A stretch of DNA of 64,000 nt, taken from assembly GCA_028712475.1 (NCBI GenBank), contig JAQTQB010000001.1, positions 584,180 through 648,179 on the forward strand, written 5' to 3'. The notes under the pieces were generated by a model, which was not told the DNA's origin, searched no databases, and worked only from the letters and a program-made list of their open reading frames with translations. A program made the translations under genes and the position numbers. The number at the start of each line of letters is the position of its first letter. Positions within the stretch are counted from its first letter, which is position 1. Below, in pieces: positions 40,097-48,351 of this stretch. The DNA comes from Verrucomicrobiales bacterium (GTDB taxonomy: Bacteria; Verrucomicrobiota; Verrucomicrobiia; Limisphaerales; UBA11358).

Positions 40097-40729
40097 ATGC
40101 ATCAAATCATCCAGAGGTTGAACGAATGGTATTCGCACGCGCTGCAATCGGGCGGGTATCCGCTCGTCGCGTTCATGATGGCGGTGGAGAGTTCCATCTT
40201 TCCGCTGCCGAGCGAAATCGTGATCCCGCCGGCGGCACATCTGGCTTACACACATCAAATTGGCTTGTCGCTCTGGGGCATCGTGCTGGCCGGCACCATT
40301 GGTTCGTGGATTGGCGCAACGGCGATGTATTGGGCGTCGCGGATCGCCGGGCGTCCGTTGCTGTTGCGCTACGGCAAATACGTTTTCATCTCCGCCGAAA
40401 AGATCGAAGGCGCGGAACGCTGGGCGGCGCATTACGGCGCGATGGGCATTTTCATCTCGCGCCTGCTGCCGGTGGTGCGGCATCTCATCGGCATTCCGGC
40501 GGGCATCGTGCGGATGAATTATCTCAAGTTTTCCGTCTTTACGCTGCTCGGCTCGGCAATCTGGTGTTCGGTATTGTGCTGGCTGGGCATCAAGGCCGGG
40601 CAGGATGAATCGTTGATGAAGGGCGAGTATCATCGCATCACGCTCTGGCTCGCGGGTGCGATGCTGGTGCTGGGAGGGCTGTATTATTTCTTCGTCCACC
40701 GGCACATGAAGCGGAAGCCGGACGCCTGA
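40097..40729 (+). CDS. DedA-family membrane protein
   Basis: A 210-residue DedA/SNARE-associated protein: ESSIFPLPSEIVIPPAAHL, GATAMYWASRIAGRPLL, FISRLLPVVRHLIGIPAGIVRMNY with the conserved arginine and the G...R motifs, and several helices. DedA proteins support membrane proton gradient and lipid carrier recycling (undecaprenyl phosphate or phosphatidylethanolamine flipping). The start at MHQIIQRLNEWY is 4 nt after the toxin stop; an in-frame upstream ATG would overlap the toxin gene. Confidence 0.9.
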   Translation: MHQIIQRLNEWYSHALQSGGYPLVAFMMAVESSIFPLPSEIVIPPAAHLAYTHQIGLSLWGIVLAGTIGSWIGATAMYWASRIAGRPLLLRYGKYVFISAEKIEGAERWAAHYGAMGIFISRLLPVVRHLIGIPAGIVRMNYLKFSVFTLLGSAIWCSVLCWLGIKAGQDESLMKGEYHRITLWLAGAMLVLGGLYYFFVHRHMKRKPDA

Positions 40730-40856
40730 ATAATAAATTGCCTCCTTTCCGTCCACCATTGTCTTGATTTGCCATCACCCTCCGCAAAATTGTCTGAAAA
40801 TTTTCTTGTTATGCTTCAACGGCTTATGGCACGTTGCGTGCTTTTTAGGGGACATT

Positions 40857-41774
40857 ATGCTCGCAAGCGCAAAAACTTATTTTATATCAACTGCTGGCAA
40901 AGCCGGAAGCGGATTCATCCGGGGGCTGGTTTTACTTGTTTTGGGCGCATGGTTTTTGTGCGTGACGCCGGCGGTGTTTGGCCAGACGGATCCCAATTCG
41001 CCCACGACGCTATGGGTGCCGATTCTTTACGGGAATAATAATTTTCCGGATCCGTCGGCTGATCAGCAGACCGGAAGCCCAGAGTCGGACATTGTGGGCA
41101 ACTTGAGCCAGCCTTCCTTGTATATGCAATACGCGAATGGCTGGCTGGGTTTTCGATTCCGCATCGGAGCGGACAAAAATCCGCCGGGATTCAACGGGGC
41201 GGCGTTCGTCGGTCTGGATGCAAACTTGAACGGCTCATTGGATTTATTTATTGGCGTCAATAATTCAGGCAGCGCCAACCAGGTCGGCATCTGGTATGCG
41301 GGTGCAGGGCTGAACACTTCGCCCAACACCACAACGATTGTCACCCCGGCACAGACCAGCGACAGCGAAACAGCCCTCAACTACGGCTTTGCGCCGGTGA
41401 CAGCAGTCAACGATCCGGGGGCGTTGTCTTTCGATCTCAATGGTGACGGGAAAACAGATCAGTTTTTGACTTTTTTTGTTCCGTTTTCCGCCATCATATC
41501 CCCCCTTGCAGTTCAGGGCATTGTTTTCTCCCTTAACAGCCCCATGCAGATGGTTGCCGCCACCGCCACGCAGGCCAACAGTTTGAACCAGGATCTGAAC
41601 GGCGTGAACGGCGGCATCAATTCCAGTTTGTCATGGCAGCAACTCGGCGCAACCAGCCAGACTTACCTGCCCACCGGCATCACCCCGGTTCCCGAACCTT
41701 CGGCGCTGGCGCTCCTCGGGGTCGCCGGGAGTTTGTCTCTGCTCGTTTTTGCCAGACAAAAAAGACGGGCGTAA
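40857..41774 (+). CDS. PEP-CTERM sorted extracellular protein
   Basis: A 305-residue protein. Start MLASAKTYFISTAGKAGS, preceded by AGGGGA; signal peptide ends near VFGQT. The body is Asn/Gly/Ser/Thr-rich and beta-like, without recognisable enzyme motifs, and contains DLNGDGKTD, a possible calcium loop. The C-terminus is a textbook PEP-CTERM sorting signal: PVPEPSALALLGVAG, a hydrophobic run, then RQKRRA. Such proteins are handled by exosortase and are usually linked to exopolysaccharide secretion. The 127 nt upstream have no gene. Confidence 0.85.
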   Translation: MLASAKTYFISTAGKAGSGFIRGLVLLVLGAWFLCVTPAVFGQTDPNSPTTLWVPILYGNNNFPDPSADQQTGSPESDIVGNLSQPSLYMQYANGWLGFRFRIGADKNPPGFNGAAFVGLDANLNGSLDLFIGVNNSGSANQVGIWYAGAGLNTSPNTTTIVTPAQTSDSETALNYGFAPVTAVNDPGALSFDLNGDGKTDQFLTFFVPFSAIISPLAVQGIVFSLNSPMQMVAATATQANSLNQDLNGVNGGINSSLSWQQLGATSQTYLPTGITPVPEPSALALLGVAGSLSLLVFARQKRRA

Positions 41775-41867
41775 ATTTGGCTTTCGCAACTTTTCCCTCC
41801 GGCAAGCCGGTTGAGGCCGTTTGAAAATTCCTTTGCGCGTTTGCGCCTTTGCGTGGAAATTCTCCGC

Positions 41868-43364
41868 GTGCCTGTCACCGAAGCCATACGCAAAAAGTTG
41901 AGCGCCGTCCCGCACAAGCCGGGCGTGTATCTGCACAAGGACCGTTTCGGCACGGTCATCTACGTCGGCAAGGCGCTCGATCTGCGGAAGCGCGTCAGCC
42001 AGTATTTTCAATCCAGCCGGCGCATGGGCTGGGATTTGAAATTCAACGCGCTTGTCGAGGCCATCCACGATTTTGATGTCCATGTCGTCAAGAGCGAACC
42101 CGAGGCGCTGATGCTCGAAAGCAAGCTCGTCAAAGAATTCAAACCGCGTTTCAATATCAGCCTGCGCGATGACAAGCGTTTCCTGATGCTCAAGGTCAAC
42201 TTGAATGACCCAATCCCGAATTTCACCTTTACGCGTCTGAAAAAAGACGACGGGGCGCGCTACTTCGGGCCGTTCGTGAATTCCGTCGGGCTGCGCAACA
42301 CCGTCGCGCTCGCGCGGAAACAATTCAACCTGCGCGGCTGCCGCGTGTTCACGCCGGGTGCGGCCGATTACAAGCATTGCCTTTACGCGCATCTGAAATA
42401 CTGCACCGCGCCGTGCGTCGGCAACGTCACGCGCGAACAATATCTGGAACAGGTCAGGGCCGCGTGCAATTTCCTCGAAGGCCAGTGCCGCGAGATGCAG
42501 GGCCAGCTCGAAGCGGAGATGCAGAAGGCCGCCGCCGCGCACGAATTCGAGAAGGCCGCCGACCTGCGCGACCTCATCCGCGACCTCAAAGACACCTGGA
42601 AAAAAACAGAAAAGTTCGCCCGCGTGCCTTACAAACTGCCGCTGTCCATCAATCCTGAAAAAGATCTGTTGGAACTGGCGAAGATTCTTAATCTGCCCGC
42701 GCCGCCGCAGCGGATTGAAGGCTTCGACATCTCGAACATCAGCGGCACGTTCGCCGTGGCGTCGCTGGTGAGTTTCAAAAATGGCCGGCCCGACCGCGCA
42801 AATTATCGGCGGTTCAAAATCAAGACCGTCGAGGGTCAGGACGATTTTGCCGGCATGGCCGAAGTGGTTGGCCGACGTTACTCAAGGCTGAAGCGCGAAG
42901 CCAAGCCGCTGCCGGATTTGATTTTGATTGATGGCGGCAAAGGCCAGCTCGGCATGGCCTGCGCGGAACTTGAGAAGCTTGGTCTCGAAAATATTCCCGT
43001 CATCGGGCTGGCCAAGGAGTTTGAGGAGATTTATCTGCCCGGCAAAAGCGAACCGCTCCGGCTCGGCCTCGCCAATCCGGCGGTGAAACTGCTCCAGCGT
43101 TTGCGCGACGAATGTCATCGTGTGGCGAACAGCTACAACGCGCAGTTGCGGCTCAAGAAAATCTCCGAGAGCGTGCTGGATGAATTCCCCGGCATCGGCG
43201 AACGGCGCAAAAAGGCGTTGTTGGAAAAATTCGGCTCCGTGCAGCGGCTGAAAATGGCCACGCTGGAACAGCTCGCGGAAGTTTCCGGCTTCGGCGGCAA
43301 GGCGGCGGAGGAGTTGAAAAGATTTCTGGAAGCGCGGGGGACAACCCCGAATGCACACCAATAA
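41868..43364 (+). CDS. uvrC: excinuclease ABC subunit C, short form
   Basis: Makes the dual incisions in nucleotide excision repair with UvrA and UvrB. From a GTG start (VPVTEAIRKKL) it has 498 residues: GIY-YIG nuclease domain (KPGVYLHKDRFGTVIYVGKA), a cysteine cluster of type RGC...CTAPC, UVR motif (EFEKAADLRDLIRDL), the C-terminal RNase H-like nuclease (GFDISNISGTFAVASLVSF; LPDLILIDGGKGQL) and helix-hairpin-helices (FPGIGERRKKALLEKFG). It is about 100 residues shorter than E. coli UvrC, in the linker rather than the catalytic parts. An upstream ATG at 41811 is possible but gives an atypical N-terminus. Confidence 0.94.
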   Translation: MPVTEAIRKKLSAVPHKPGVYLHKDRFGTVIYVGKALDLRKRVSQYFQSSRRMGWDLKFNALVEAIHDFDVHVVKSEPEALMLESKLVKEFKPRFNISLRDDKRFLMLKVNLNDPIPNFTFTRLKKDDGARYFGPFVNSVGLRNTVALARKQFNLRGCRVFTPGAADYKHCLYAHLKYCTAPCVGNVTREQYLEQVRAACNFLEGQCREMQGQLEAEMQKAAAAHEFEKAADLRDLIRDLKDTWKKTEKFARVPYKLPLSINPEKDLLELAKILNLPAPPQRIEGFDISNISGTFAVASLVSFKNGRPDRANYRRFKIKTVEGQDDFAGMAEVVGRRYSRLKREAKPLPDLILIDGGKGQLGMACAELEKLGLENIPVIGLAKEFEEIYLPGKSEPLRLGLANPAVKLLQRLRDECHRVANSYNAQLRLKKISESVLDEFPGIGERRKKALLEKFGSVQRLKMATLEQLAEVSGFGGKAAEELKRFLEARGTTPNAHQ

Positions 43365-43433
43365 CCACGGATCTTTTTGCCGGGAGACTTCATTCGTGTT
43401 GATTCGCATCCATTCGTGGTCAAGAATCCGCCC

Positions 43434-43838
43434 ATGAACATTCAAGTGGCGGTGCTTTGCGACGCGGCGACCGAGGACAACGGCAAGTTGAACCTGCTCG
43501 GTTCCTTCGACACGATCTACGCGCCGCAACTGCCCGCCGTGCATCCGCAGTGCGCCGTCGCGTTGCGCCTCACGTTCATGTCCGGCGACGAGGGTGCGCG
43601 CCAGCTCAAGTTGAACTTTGTCAATGCCGACGGGCGTGCCATCATGCCGCCCATCGAAATCCCGGTGGCGGTCACGCTGCCGGACGACGTGCATTTTCTC
43701 ACGCGCAATTTCATCGTGAACATCCAGCAGTTGAAGTTTGCCGAGGCGGGCTTGTATTCCGTGGATGTCCGGCTCGACGACAAATCGCAGGCGGGCATTC
43801 CGCTCTCGGTCAAGCTGGTCGAGCGGCCGGTGGCGTGA
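43434..43838 (+). CDS. conserved hypothetical protein, DUF6941-like
   Basis: A 134-residue protein starting MNIQVAVLCDAATEDNGKLN; followed by LLGSFDTIYAPQLPAVHP and a beta-rich body. This resembles small proteins annotated as DUF6941 in diverse bacteria, whose function is unknown. An upstream ATG (43377) adds 19 residues but overlaps nothing conserved. It is a single gene between uvrC and a repeat element before purC. Confidence 0.65.
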   Translation: MNIQVAVLCDAATEDNGKLNLLGSFDTIYAPQLPAVHPQCAVALRLTFMSGDEGARQLKLNFVNADGRAIMPPIEIPVAVTLPDDVHFLTRNFIVNIQQLKFAEAGLYSVDVRLDDKSQAGIPLSVKLVERPVA

Positions 43839-43847
43839 GAATTCTGC

Positions 43848-43971
43848 GTAGGAGCCGAGGTGACGAGGCTCTGACTAATTTACGATTTACGAGCCGCCTC
43901 CGATCCGCAAATGCCGCGTAAATCGCATATCTTAAATCGAAAACAATGAGCCTCCTCACGTCAGCTCCTAC
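43848..43971. repeat. inverted-repeat element between hypothetical gene and purC
   Basis: 24-nt imperfect arms: left 43848-43871 begins gtaggagccgaggtgacgag; right 43948-43971 begins gagcctcctcacgtcagctc, its near reverse complement. The interior contains tttacgatttacga and gatccgcaaatgccgcg. The same arm sequences flank the in-frame insertion in the eboF-like gene (63249-63341). It lies upstream of the purC ATG at 44018 and could influence its expression or translation. Confidence 0.8.
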
Positions 43972-44017
43972 TTTGGGCTTTGAACTTCGCGCCCCGGCCA
44001 TTATTTTCCCGCCCGCC

Positions 44018-44905
44018 ATGAACGAACCCATTTTACAGCTCGACCTGCCCGGCATTACCAAAGTCCGCTCCGGCAAGGTCCGCGAAGTCTATGACCTTGG
44101 CGACGCCTTCCTGCTCGTCGCCAGCGACCGCATCTCCGCCTTCGACGTCATCATGCCCAACGGCATTCCGCGCAAGGGCGAGGTGCTCACGCAGATCTCG
44201 CATTTCTGGTTCGAGAAATTTGCCTCAATCGTGCCGAACCACCTGCTCGCCAAGGCGGATGATCCGCTGCCGAAAAATTTGCAGCCGTTCGCTGCCCAGC
44301 TAGCACGCCGCTCGATGATCGTGAAAAAGGCCAAACCGCTCGCCATCGAGTGCATCGTGCGCGGTTATCTTTCAGGCAGCGGCTGGAAGGAATACAAAAA
44401 ATCCCAGACCGTCTGCGGCATCCAACTGTCCGCCGGCCTGACCGAATCCGCCGAACTGCCCGAACCGATTTTCACGCCGTCCACCAAGGCCGAGGCCGGC
44501 CACGACGAGAACATTTCCTTTGCGGAGGCATGCAAGATTGTCGGCACCGACCTCGCCACCCAGGCGCGCGACTTGAGCCTGATGATCTACAAGGCCGGAC
44601 GCGATTACGCCCGCCAGCGCGGCATCATCATAGCCGACACGAAATTCGAGTTTGGATTGTTCGAGGGCAAACTCATCCTCATTGATGAAGTGCTCACGCC
44701 CGATTCCTCGCGCTTCTGGCCCGCCGACCAATACGCGCCCGGTCGCGGCCAGCCAAGCTTCGACAAGCAATTCGTCCGCGATTACCTCGAAACGCTGACG
44801 TGGGATAAAACCCCGCCCGGCCCGGTGTTGCCCGCCGACGTCGTCGCCAAAACCAGCGCGAAGTATCTGGAAGCGTATGAGAAGCTGACGGGCAGAAAAC
44901 TGTGA
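44018..44905 (+). CDS. purC: SAICAR synthetase (phosphoribosylaminoimidazole-succinocarboxamide synthase)
   Basis: Joins CAIR and aspartate with ATP in purine synthesis. The 295-residue yeast/long-type protein has SGKVREVYDLGDAFLLVASD, DRISAFDVIMPNGIP, IECIVRGYLSGSGWKEY, SFAEACKIVG and LIDEVLTPDSSRFW. The start at MNEPILQLDLPG is preferred to an ATG at 43946 inside the repeat element. The last 61 nt of the gene recur at 45428-45488 (54 of 61 identical), and its TGA overlaps the GTG start of the next small gene by 4 nt. Confidence 0.94.
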   Translation: MNEPILQLDLPGITKVRSGKVREVYDLGDAFLLVASDRISAFDVIMPNGIPRKGEVLTQISHFWFEKFASIVPNHLLAKADDPLPKNLQPFAAQLARRSMIVKKAKPLAIECIVRGYLSGSGWKEYKKSQTVCGIQLSAGLTESAELPEPIFTPSTKAEAGHDENISFAEACKIVGTDLATQARDLSLMIYKAGRDYARQRGIIIADTKFEFGLFEGKLILIDEVLTPDSSRFWPADQYAPGRGQPSFDKQFVRDYLETLTWDKTPPGPVLPADVVAKTSAKYLEAYEKLTGRKL

Positions 44906-45204
44906 CCGAAATCACCAAATCCAAAAACGGCGTATTCATCCGGCTCACGGACGAACGCTGGTCGCACATCAGCGAGGAACACGCCGAGCTGGCGGGTTTG
45001 AAGTTGGACGTGCTGGAAACCGTGGCCGAGCCGGAACGGATTCTGGCTGGCGGCGCGGGCGAACTCCTCGCGCTCAAAAAACAAACCGATGGCAAAATTC
45101 TCGTGGCCGTGTATCGTGAGGAGGCTGGCGACGGCTTTGTCGTCACCGCGTTTCTGACGCGGCGCGAAGCCGCGCTCAACCGGAGAAAGCAATTATGGCC
45201 GTAG
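44902..45204 (+). CDS. small protein of a TA-like pair (BECR/DUF4258-like)
   Basis: A 100-residue protein starting at GTG 44902 inside the purC stop. It contains IRLTDERWSHISEEHAELAG, AEPERILAGGAGELLALKK and DGFVVTAFLTRREAALNRR, a conserved pattern of small proteins found beside DUF2283 genes. The short alpha/beta fold with His and Arg residues resembles RelE/BECR-type RNases, so a toxin role is plausible but unproven. Its stop overlaps the partner start by 10 nt. Confidence 0.72.
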   Translation: MTEITKSKNGVFIRLTDERWSHISEEHAELAGLKLDVLETVAEPERILAGGAGELLALKKQTDGKILVAVYREEAGDGFVVTAFLTRREAALNRRKQLWP

Positions 45205-45422
45205 CCGAAATCAACGAATATGTGAAGATGCTGGCCACCGTGAAAGGCACGCCGCATCGCTACCTCTGGTCGTCCTACGATGCCGAGGCCGATGTGCTTT
45301 ACATCAACTTCAAAAAGCCCAGTCACGCCACTGATTCGGAAATGACCGACGACGACATCCTCGTCCGCTACGAAGGCGAGGAAGTGGTCGGTCTGACCGT
45401 GCTGCACGCCAGCAAACGCTGA
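45195..45422 (+). CDS. DUF2283 protein, probable partner of the upstream gene
   Basis: A 75-residue protein with the DUF2283 signature SYDAEADVLYINFKKP, then DDDILVRYEGEEVVGLTVL. DUF2283 proteins are common as the second gene of two-gene TA-like modules. The pair occupies exactly the space between the two copies of the purC 3' end (44845-44905 and 45428-45488). Confidence 0.78.
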   Translation: MAVAEINEYVKMLATVKGTPHRYLWSSYDAEADVLYINFKKPSHATDSEMTDDDILVRYEGEEVVGLTVLHASKR

Positions 45423-45427
45423 ACGCC

Positions 45428-45488
45428 CGCCAAAACCAGCGCGAAGTATTTGGAAGCGTATGAAAAGTTGACTGGCAAAAAACTTTAA
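45428..45488 (+). repeat. duplicate of the purC 3' end
   Basis: 61 nt match 44845-44905 with seven substitutions and no indel. It still reads as the last PurC codons (KTSAKYLEAYEKLTGKKL) and ends TAA instead of TGA. It has no start of its own, so it is a vestige or the original tail displaced by insertion of the 44902-45422 gene pair. Confidence 0.92.
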
Positions 45489-45501
45489 CTCTGCGCGTCA
45501 T

Positions 45502-46236
45502 ATGAAAGGACTACTCGTTCGCGTTGGCGCTGATCAAAGTGAAGGAGGTGGTCACTGGAATGGATTGGTGAACAGCCGAACCGGAGAATTTGTTTATGTT
45601 CCAATTCCCGAAACCGGCACGATTTTTCCGCAGTTTGAAAAGCCTTATTCATTGGTGAAACCGGCACTTGAACGATTCGGTTTTTCACTGCCTGGTTATT
45701 TGGCTGGGAACAAAATGCACCTTGATCCAGATTTTTCTCATTTGAGTTATGGCGATCAAGGCCAGCGGGCTGCACAAATTTCGACAAAATTGGGAGAGGG
45801 TGACTTACTGGTTTTCTATGCGGGCTTGCGTGACGTTCATCCGCAACCGCGATTGATTTACGCCATCATTGGATTTTACGTTGTTGATCGAATTGAAAAA
45901 GCGTCGTCAGTTTCACCGATGCTACACGATGCAAACGCGCACACTCGCCGAATTTTGTCACCAAGCTCGACGGACATTGTGATTCGAGCGAAGCCGGCGA
46001 TTTCGGGACGCCTTGAGAGATGTTTACCGATTGGTTCGTTTCGCAAACCGGCAGGACAACCACAAAAAAATCCCTCTTACCGTGTTGAGAGCAGTCTGTT
46101 GGAAAATTGGGGCGGATTGAGCATGGCTGACGGTTTTTTGCAGCGCAGTGCTCGCCTGCCTGAATTCAACGACGCGAATCGTTTCTATGATTGGTTTTCG
46201 GGACAACGAGTGCCGCTTCTCCAAACCAACAACTGA
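45502..46236 (+). CDS. nucleotide-modification-associated (Nmad3-like) protein
   Basis: A 244-residue protein whose N-terminus MKGLLVRVGADQSEGG then GEFVYVPIPETG resembles the Nmad3 pattern (R.G.D.S.GG ... IPIP), a domain predicted to act in DNA base hypermodification systems. Other marks: FSHLSYGDQGQRA and LGEGDLLVFYAGLRD. It is followed 6 nt later by an Nmad2-like gene, which supports the call. Lower GC than purC suggests transfer. No modifying enzyme (such as a TET/JBP or glycosyltransferase) is visible next to it. Confidence 0.6.
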   Translation: MKGLLVRVGADQSEGGGHWNGLVNSRTGEFVYVPIPETGTIFPQFEKPYSLVKPALERFGFSLPGYLAGNKMHLDPDFSHLSYGDQGQRAAQISTKLGEGDLLVFYAGLRDVHPQPRLIYAIIGFYVVDRIEKASSVSPMLHDANAHTRRILSPSSTDIVIRAKPAISGRLERCLPIGSFRKPAGQPQKNPSYRVESSLLENWGGLSMADGFLQRSARLPEFNDANRFYDWFSGQRVPLLQTNN

Positions 46237-46242
46237 CAAAAT

Positions 46243-46843
46243 ATGAAGCCAAAAATCTTCGTTTACAAAATGGTCGCCGACAACGGGGGGGGCGCCATGT
46301 GTTTGGCACGGTTTGTTGAGCCTAGCGATTTGCAAGCCGAAGATTCGCAAAAGCGCTGACGAAGGAGATTTTATTTTGGGTTTTGGTGGCAGAAGCCGAT
46401 TCCCCAAAGAACCTTTGATTTACATAGCGAAGGTTACAGCAAAGCCCAAAGTTGGCGAATACTACAAACTGCCAAAGTATGAGAATCGGCCAGATTGTAT
46501 TTATCACGGTGTTGACGGCGAGGTTCGACTGAAAACCAATGCTCATTTTCACAACAAATCCGATGAGCGAAAAACGGACGTTGGTTGGCACTTTGAAAAC
46601 GCATATGTCTTGTTGAGCAATGATTTTCGCTATTTTGGATCAGAAGCAACGGCTGAATACAAAAAGCAATTTCGTCTGATTAAAGATTTAGTCGAAAAAC
46701 TCAATCGAGGCGCACGAGTCAATCATCCGCCAGAAAGATATAATGAGCTTTTAGATTTGGTGAGTCAAACTTGGCGCAACAATTCCGAAAAGCAAATTGG
46801 CAAACCGACCCATTTGGACAAAAGCTTGGTTTGTAACAAATAA
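46243..46843 (+). pseudogene. Nmad2-like gene with frameshift at a G8 tract (possibly phase-variable)
   Basis: The gene starts MKPKIFVYKMVADNGG at 46243 but after the run of eight G (46285-46292) the frame leads to a TGA at 46357-46359. With seven G (or one less mod 3) the reading becomes GAPCVWHGLLSLAICKPKI, the conserved Nmad2 core, and continues to 46843 (DFILGFGGRSRFPKEPLIYI; HFENAYVLLSNDFRYFG). So it is either a decayed or phase-OFF allele, or a sequencing error in the homopolymer. Nmad2 is predicted to be part of DNA base modification systems. Confidence 0.7.
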
Positions 46844-47031
46844 TTGTTTTGGCCTGTGCAAACACTCGTCGAAGATTTTCTGCAATACCTGCGCCATGAG
46901 CGCGGGCAGTCGGACAACACGGCGTAGCGTTTGTTTGCCGAAGACGCTGTCGAATGATGAAATAAAAACTGCTTGCGCCGGAGTTGCCGGAGACCAGGGA
47001 AAAGTTGCGGGCTTGATGCAGGCGGCCTTGT

Positions 47032-48018
47032 TCACCGGAACGTTGCCGTGGCAGTCGCGGGCGCAGCCGCCCGGACTGTTTCGTTGAGCGTGAGCGGGCC
47101 GAAACGCAGGATGACTTGCGCGAAACCTTTGTGACCGACGCCCAGCCGCAATCCCTCCCGCGCTTCCCGGCGGCGCACCGGATCGAAGAACGCCCACGCC
47201 AGGCCCAGTGCCTGCGCCTGCAAAACCGTCCGGGCCATTGTCTGTCCCGCCTCCAGCCAGCCGTGCTTGTCGTCCGTCTTGGTTTTCACAACGGCCAAGG
47301 TCGCCGCTGGAACTGACGGTTCGCGAACCGGCTCAACGCCCGCATTCCAGGAATCCATGTTTCGCCCGCCGGCGGCAAAAAGCGGCAGCGGCCAGCTTGA
47401 AGCGTGTCCTCCCGCCGCAGCGCCCGCTGGCCGGACGCGCGAACGGTCAAAGCTTATCCAACCGTGATTGCCCAAAAGCGTGATCTTCAACACCTGTTGC
47501 CGGCTCGTTTCGCTTTGGACGAAGTCCAGCCAGCCGCGTTCTCCCGCCGCCGCGTGGCTCAATGCCGAGAGCATTGTTTCGGTGACCGGTGTGCCGCCGA
47601 GGGGCGAACCGGTTGCGCGGCTGCCGGTCATCGCCTCGAAAAGAAGTTTTTCCTGCGCGTCCCGTTCGCGGCAAAAGCCGAAGTGAACCCTCGCCACCAG
47701 CGCGGGTTGACCAAGGTCTGGAAACAAGACCACCCGGCCCAGGCAGCCGAAATGTTTCAGCGCCAGTTTCAGATATTGCAGCGCAGACCCGCAACCGATC
47801 ATGAACTCACGCCGGTCCGGGTCGGCCTCCTCCCGCGCCGGACTGTTCTTGGCCAGCAGCTCGAGATGCGTGTCCGCCAGCCGGAAATACCAGGGCTGCC
47901 AGCCGCTTTCGGTGGGGGCCAGCGCCGCATACTTCAGGGCGAACATCAGTTTCTGGCGTGGCGAATCGTTCGCCGGAAACCCGGCCTCGGAGATGTTCCA
48001 CATGCTGCTTGCGCTCAT
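47032..48018 (-). CDS. nitroreductase/Acg-type flavin oxidoreductase
   Basis: The start is set at MSASSMWNISEAGFPANDSP. The 328-residue protein shows KLMFALKYAALAPTESGWQPW near the N-terminus and GLAWAFFDPVRRREAREGLR and GHKGFAQVILRFG near the end, patterns of two-domain nitroreductase-fold proteins (Acg-like), with SHAAAGERGWLDFVQS between. Such proteins bind FMN, though Acg itself covers its flavin site. It is a lone minus-strand gene; the frame extends about 65 codons upstream with no supporting pattern. Substrate unknown. The 188 nt to its left hold no gene. Confidence 0.68.
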   Translation of the reverse strand: MSASSMWNISEAGFPANDSPRQKLMFALKYAALAPTESGWQPWYFRLADTHLELLAKNSPAREEADPDRREFMIGCGSALQYLKLALKHFGCLGRVVLFPDLGQPALVARVHFGFCRERDAQEKLLFEAMTGSRATGSPLGGTPVTETMLSALSHAAAGERGWLDFVQSETSRQQVLKITLLGNHGWISFDRSRVRPAGAAAGGHASSWPLPLFAAGGRNMDSWNAGVEPVREPSVPAATLAVVKTKTDDKHGWLEAGQTMARTVLQAQALGLAWAFFDPVRRREAREGLRLGVGHKGFAQVILRFGPLTLNETVRAAAPATATATFR

Positions 48019-48351
48019 AGGATGCAGTGGAACAAAGCATGGCTTTTGCCATGCGTGAAAATGCTGGGAAATCCGACTGCGCCGGACGAAATTCCTGTTC
48101 CAATTTGAACAACGTGCGCAGAACTGAACGAGACGGCGGATGGTGGCCGTGCGCAAGAACCGGAATCTGTCGAGGCGGGTGAGTCCACCCGTTGGGATTC
48201 GCGGGCGGAGCATTCCGAAAACGGGTGAAGGCGGAAAACCCTTCGCCTTGGGTCGAGTGTGTTTGCAATCAATCTAAATAACACACCCCGTTTTTATCCG
48301 TTCTTTGAATAATTCCAGCCAGCGTTCGTCAGGCTTATGGCAACGGGATTC

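Noticed and set aside
43946-44017. Alternative purC start at 43946 adding 24 residues
   Set aside because: The added residues come from the arm of a repeat element and are not part of the conserved PurC N-terminus.
46243-46359. A 38-codon independent gene before the Nmad2-like frame
   Set aside because: Its first 14 codons are the conserved Nmad2 start and the rest is out-of-frame Nmad2 sequence; a frameshifted single gene explains it better.
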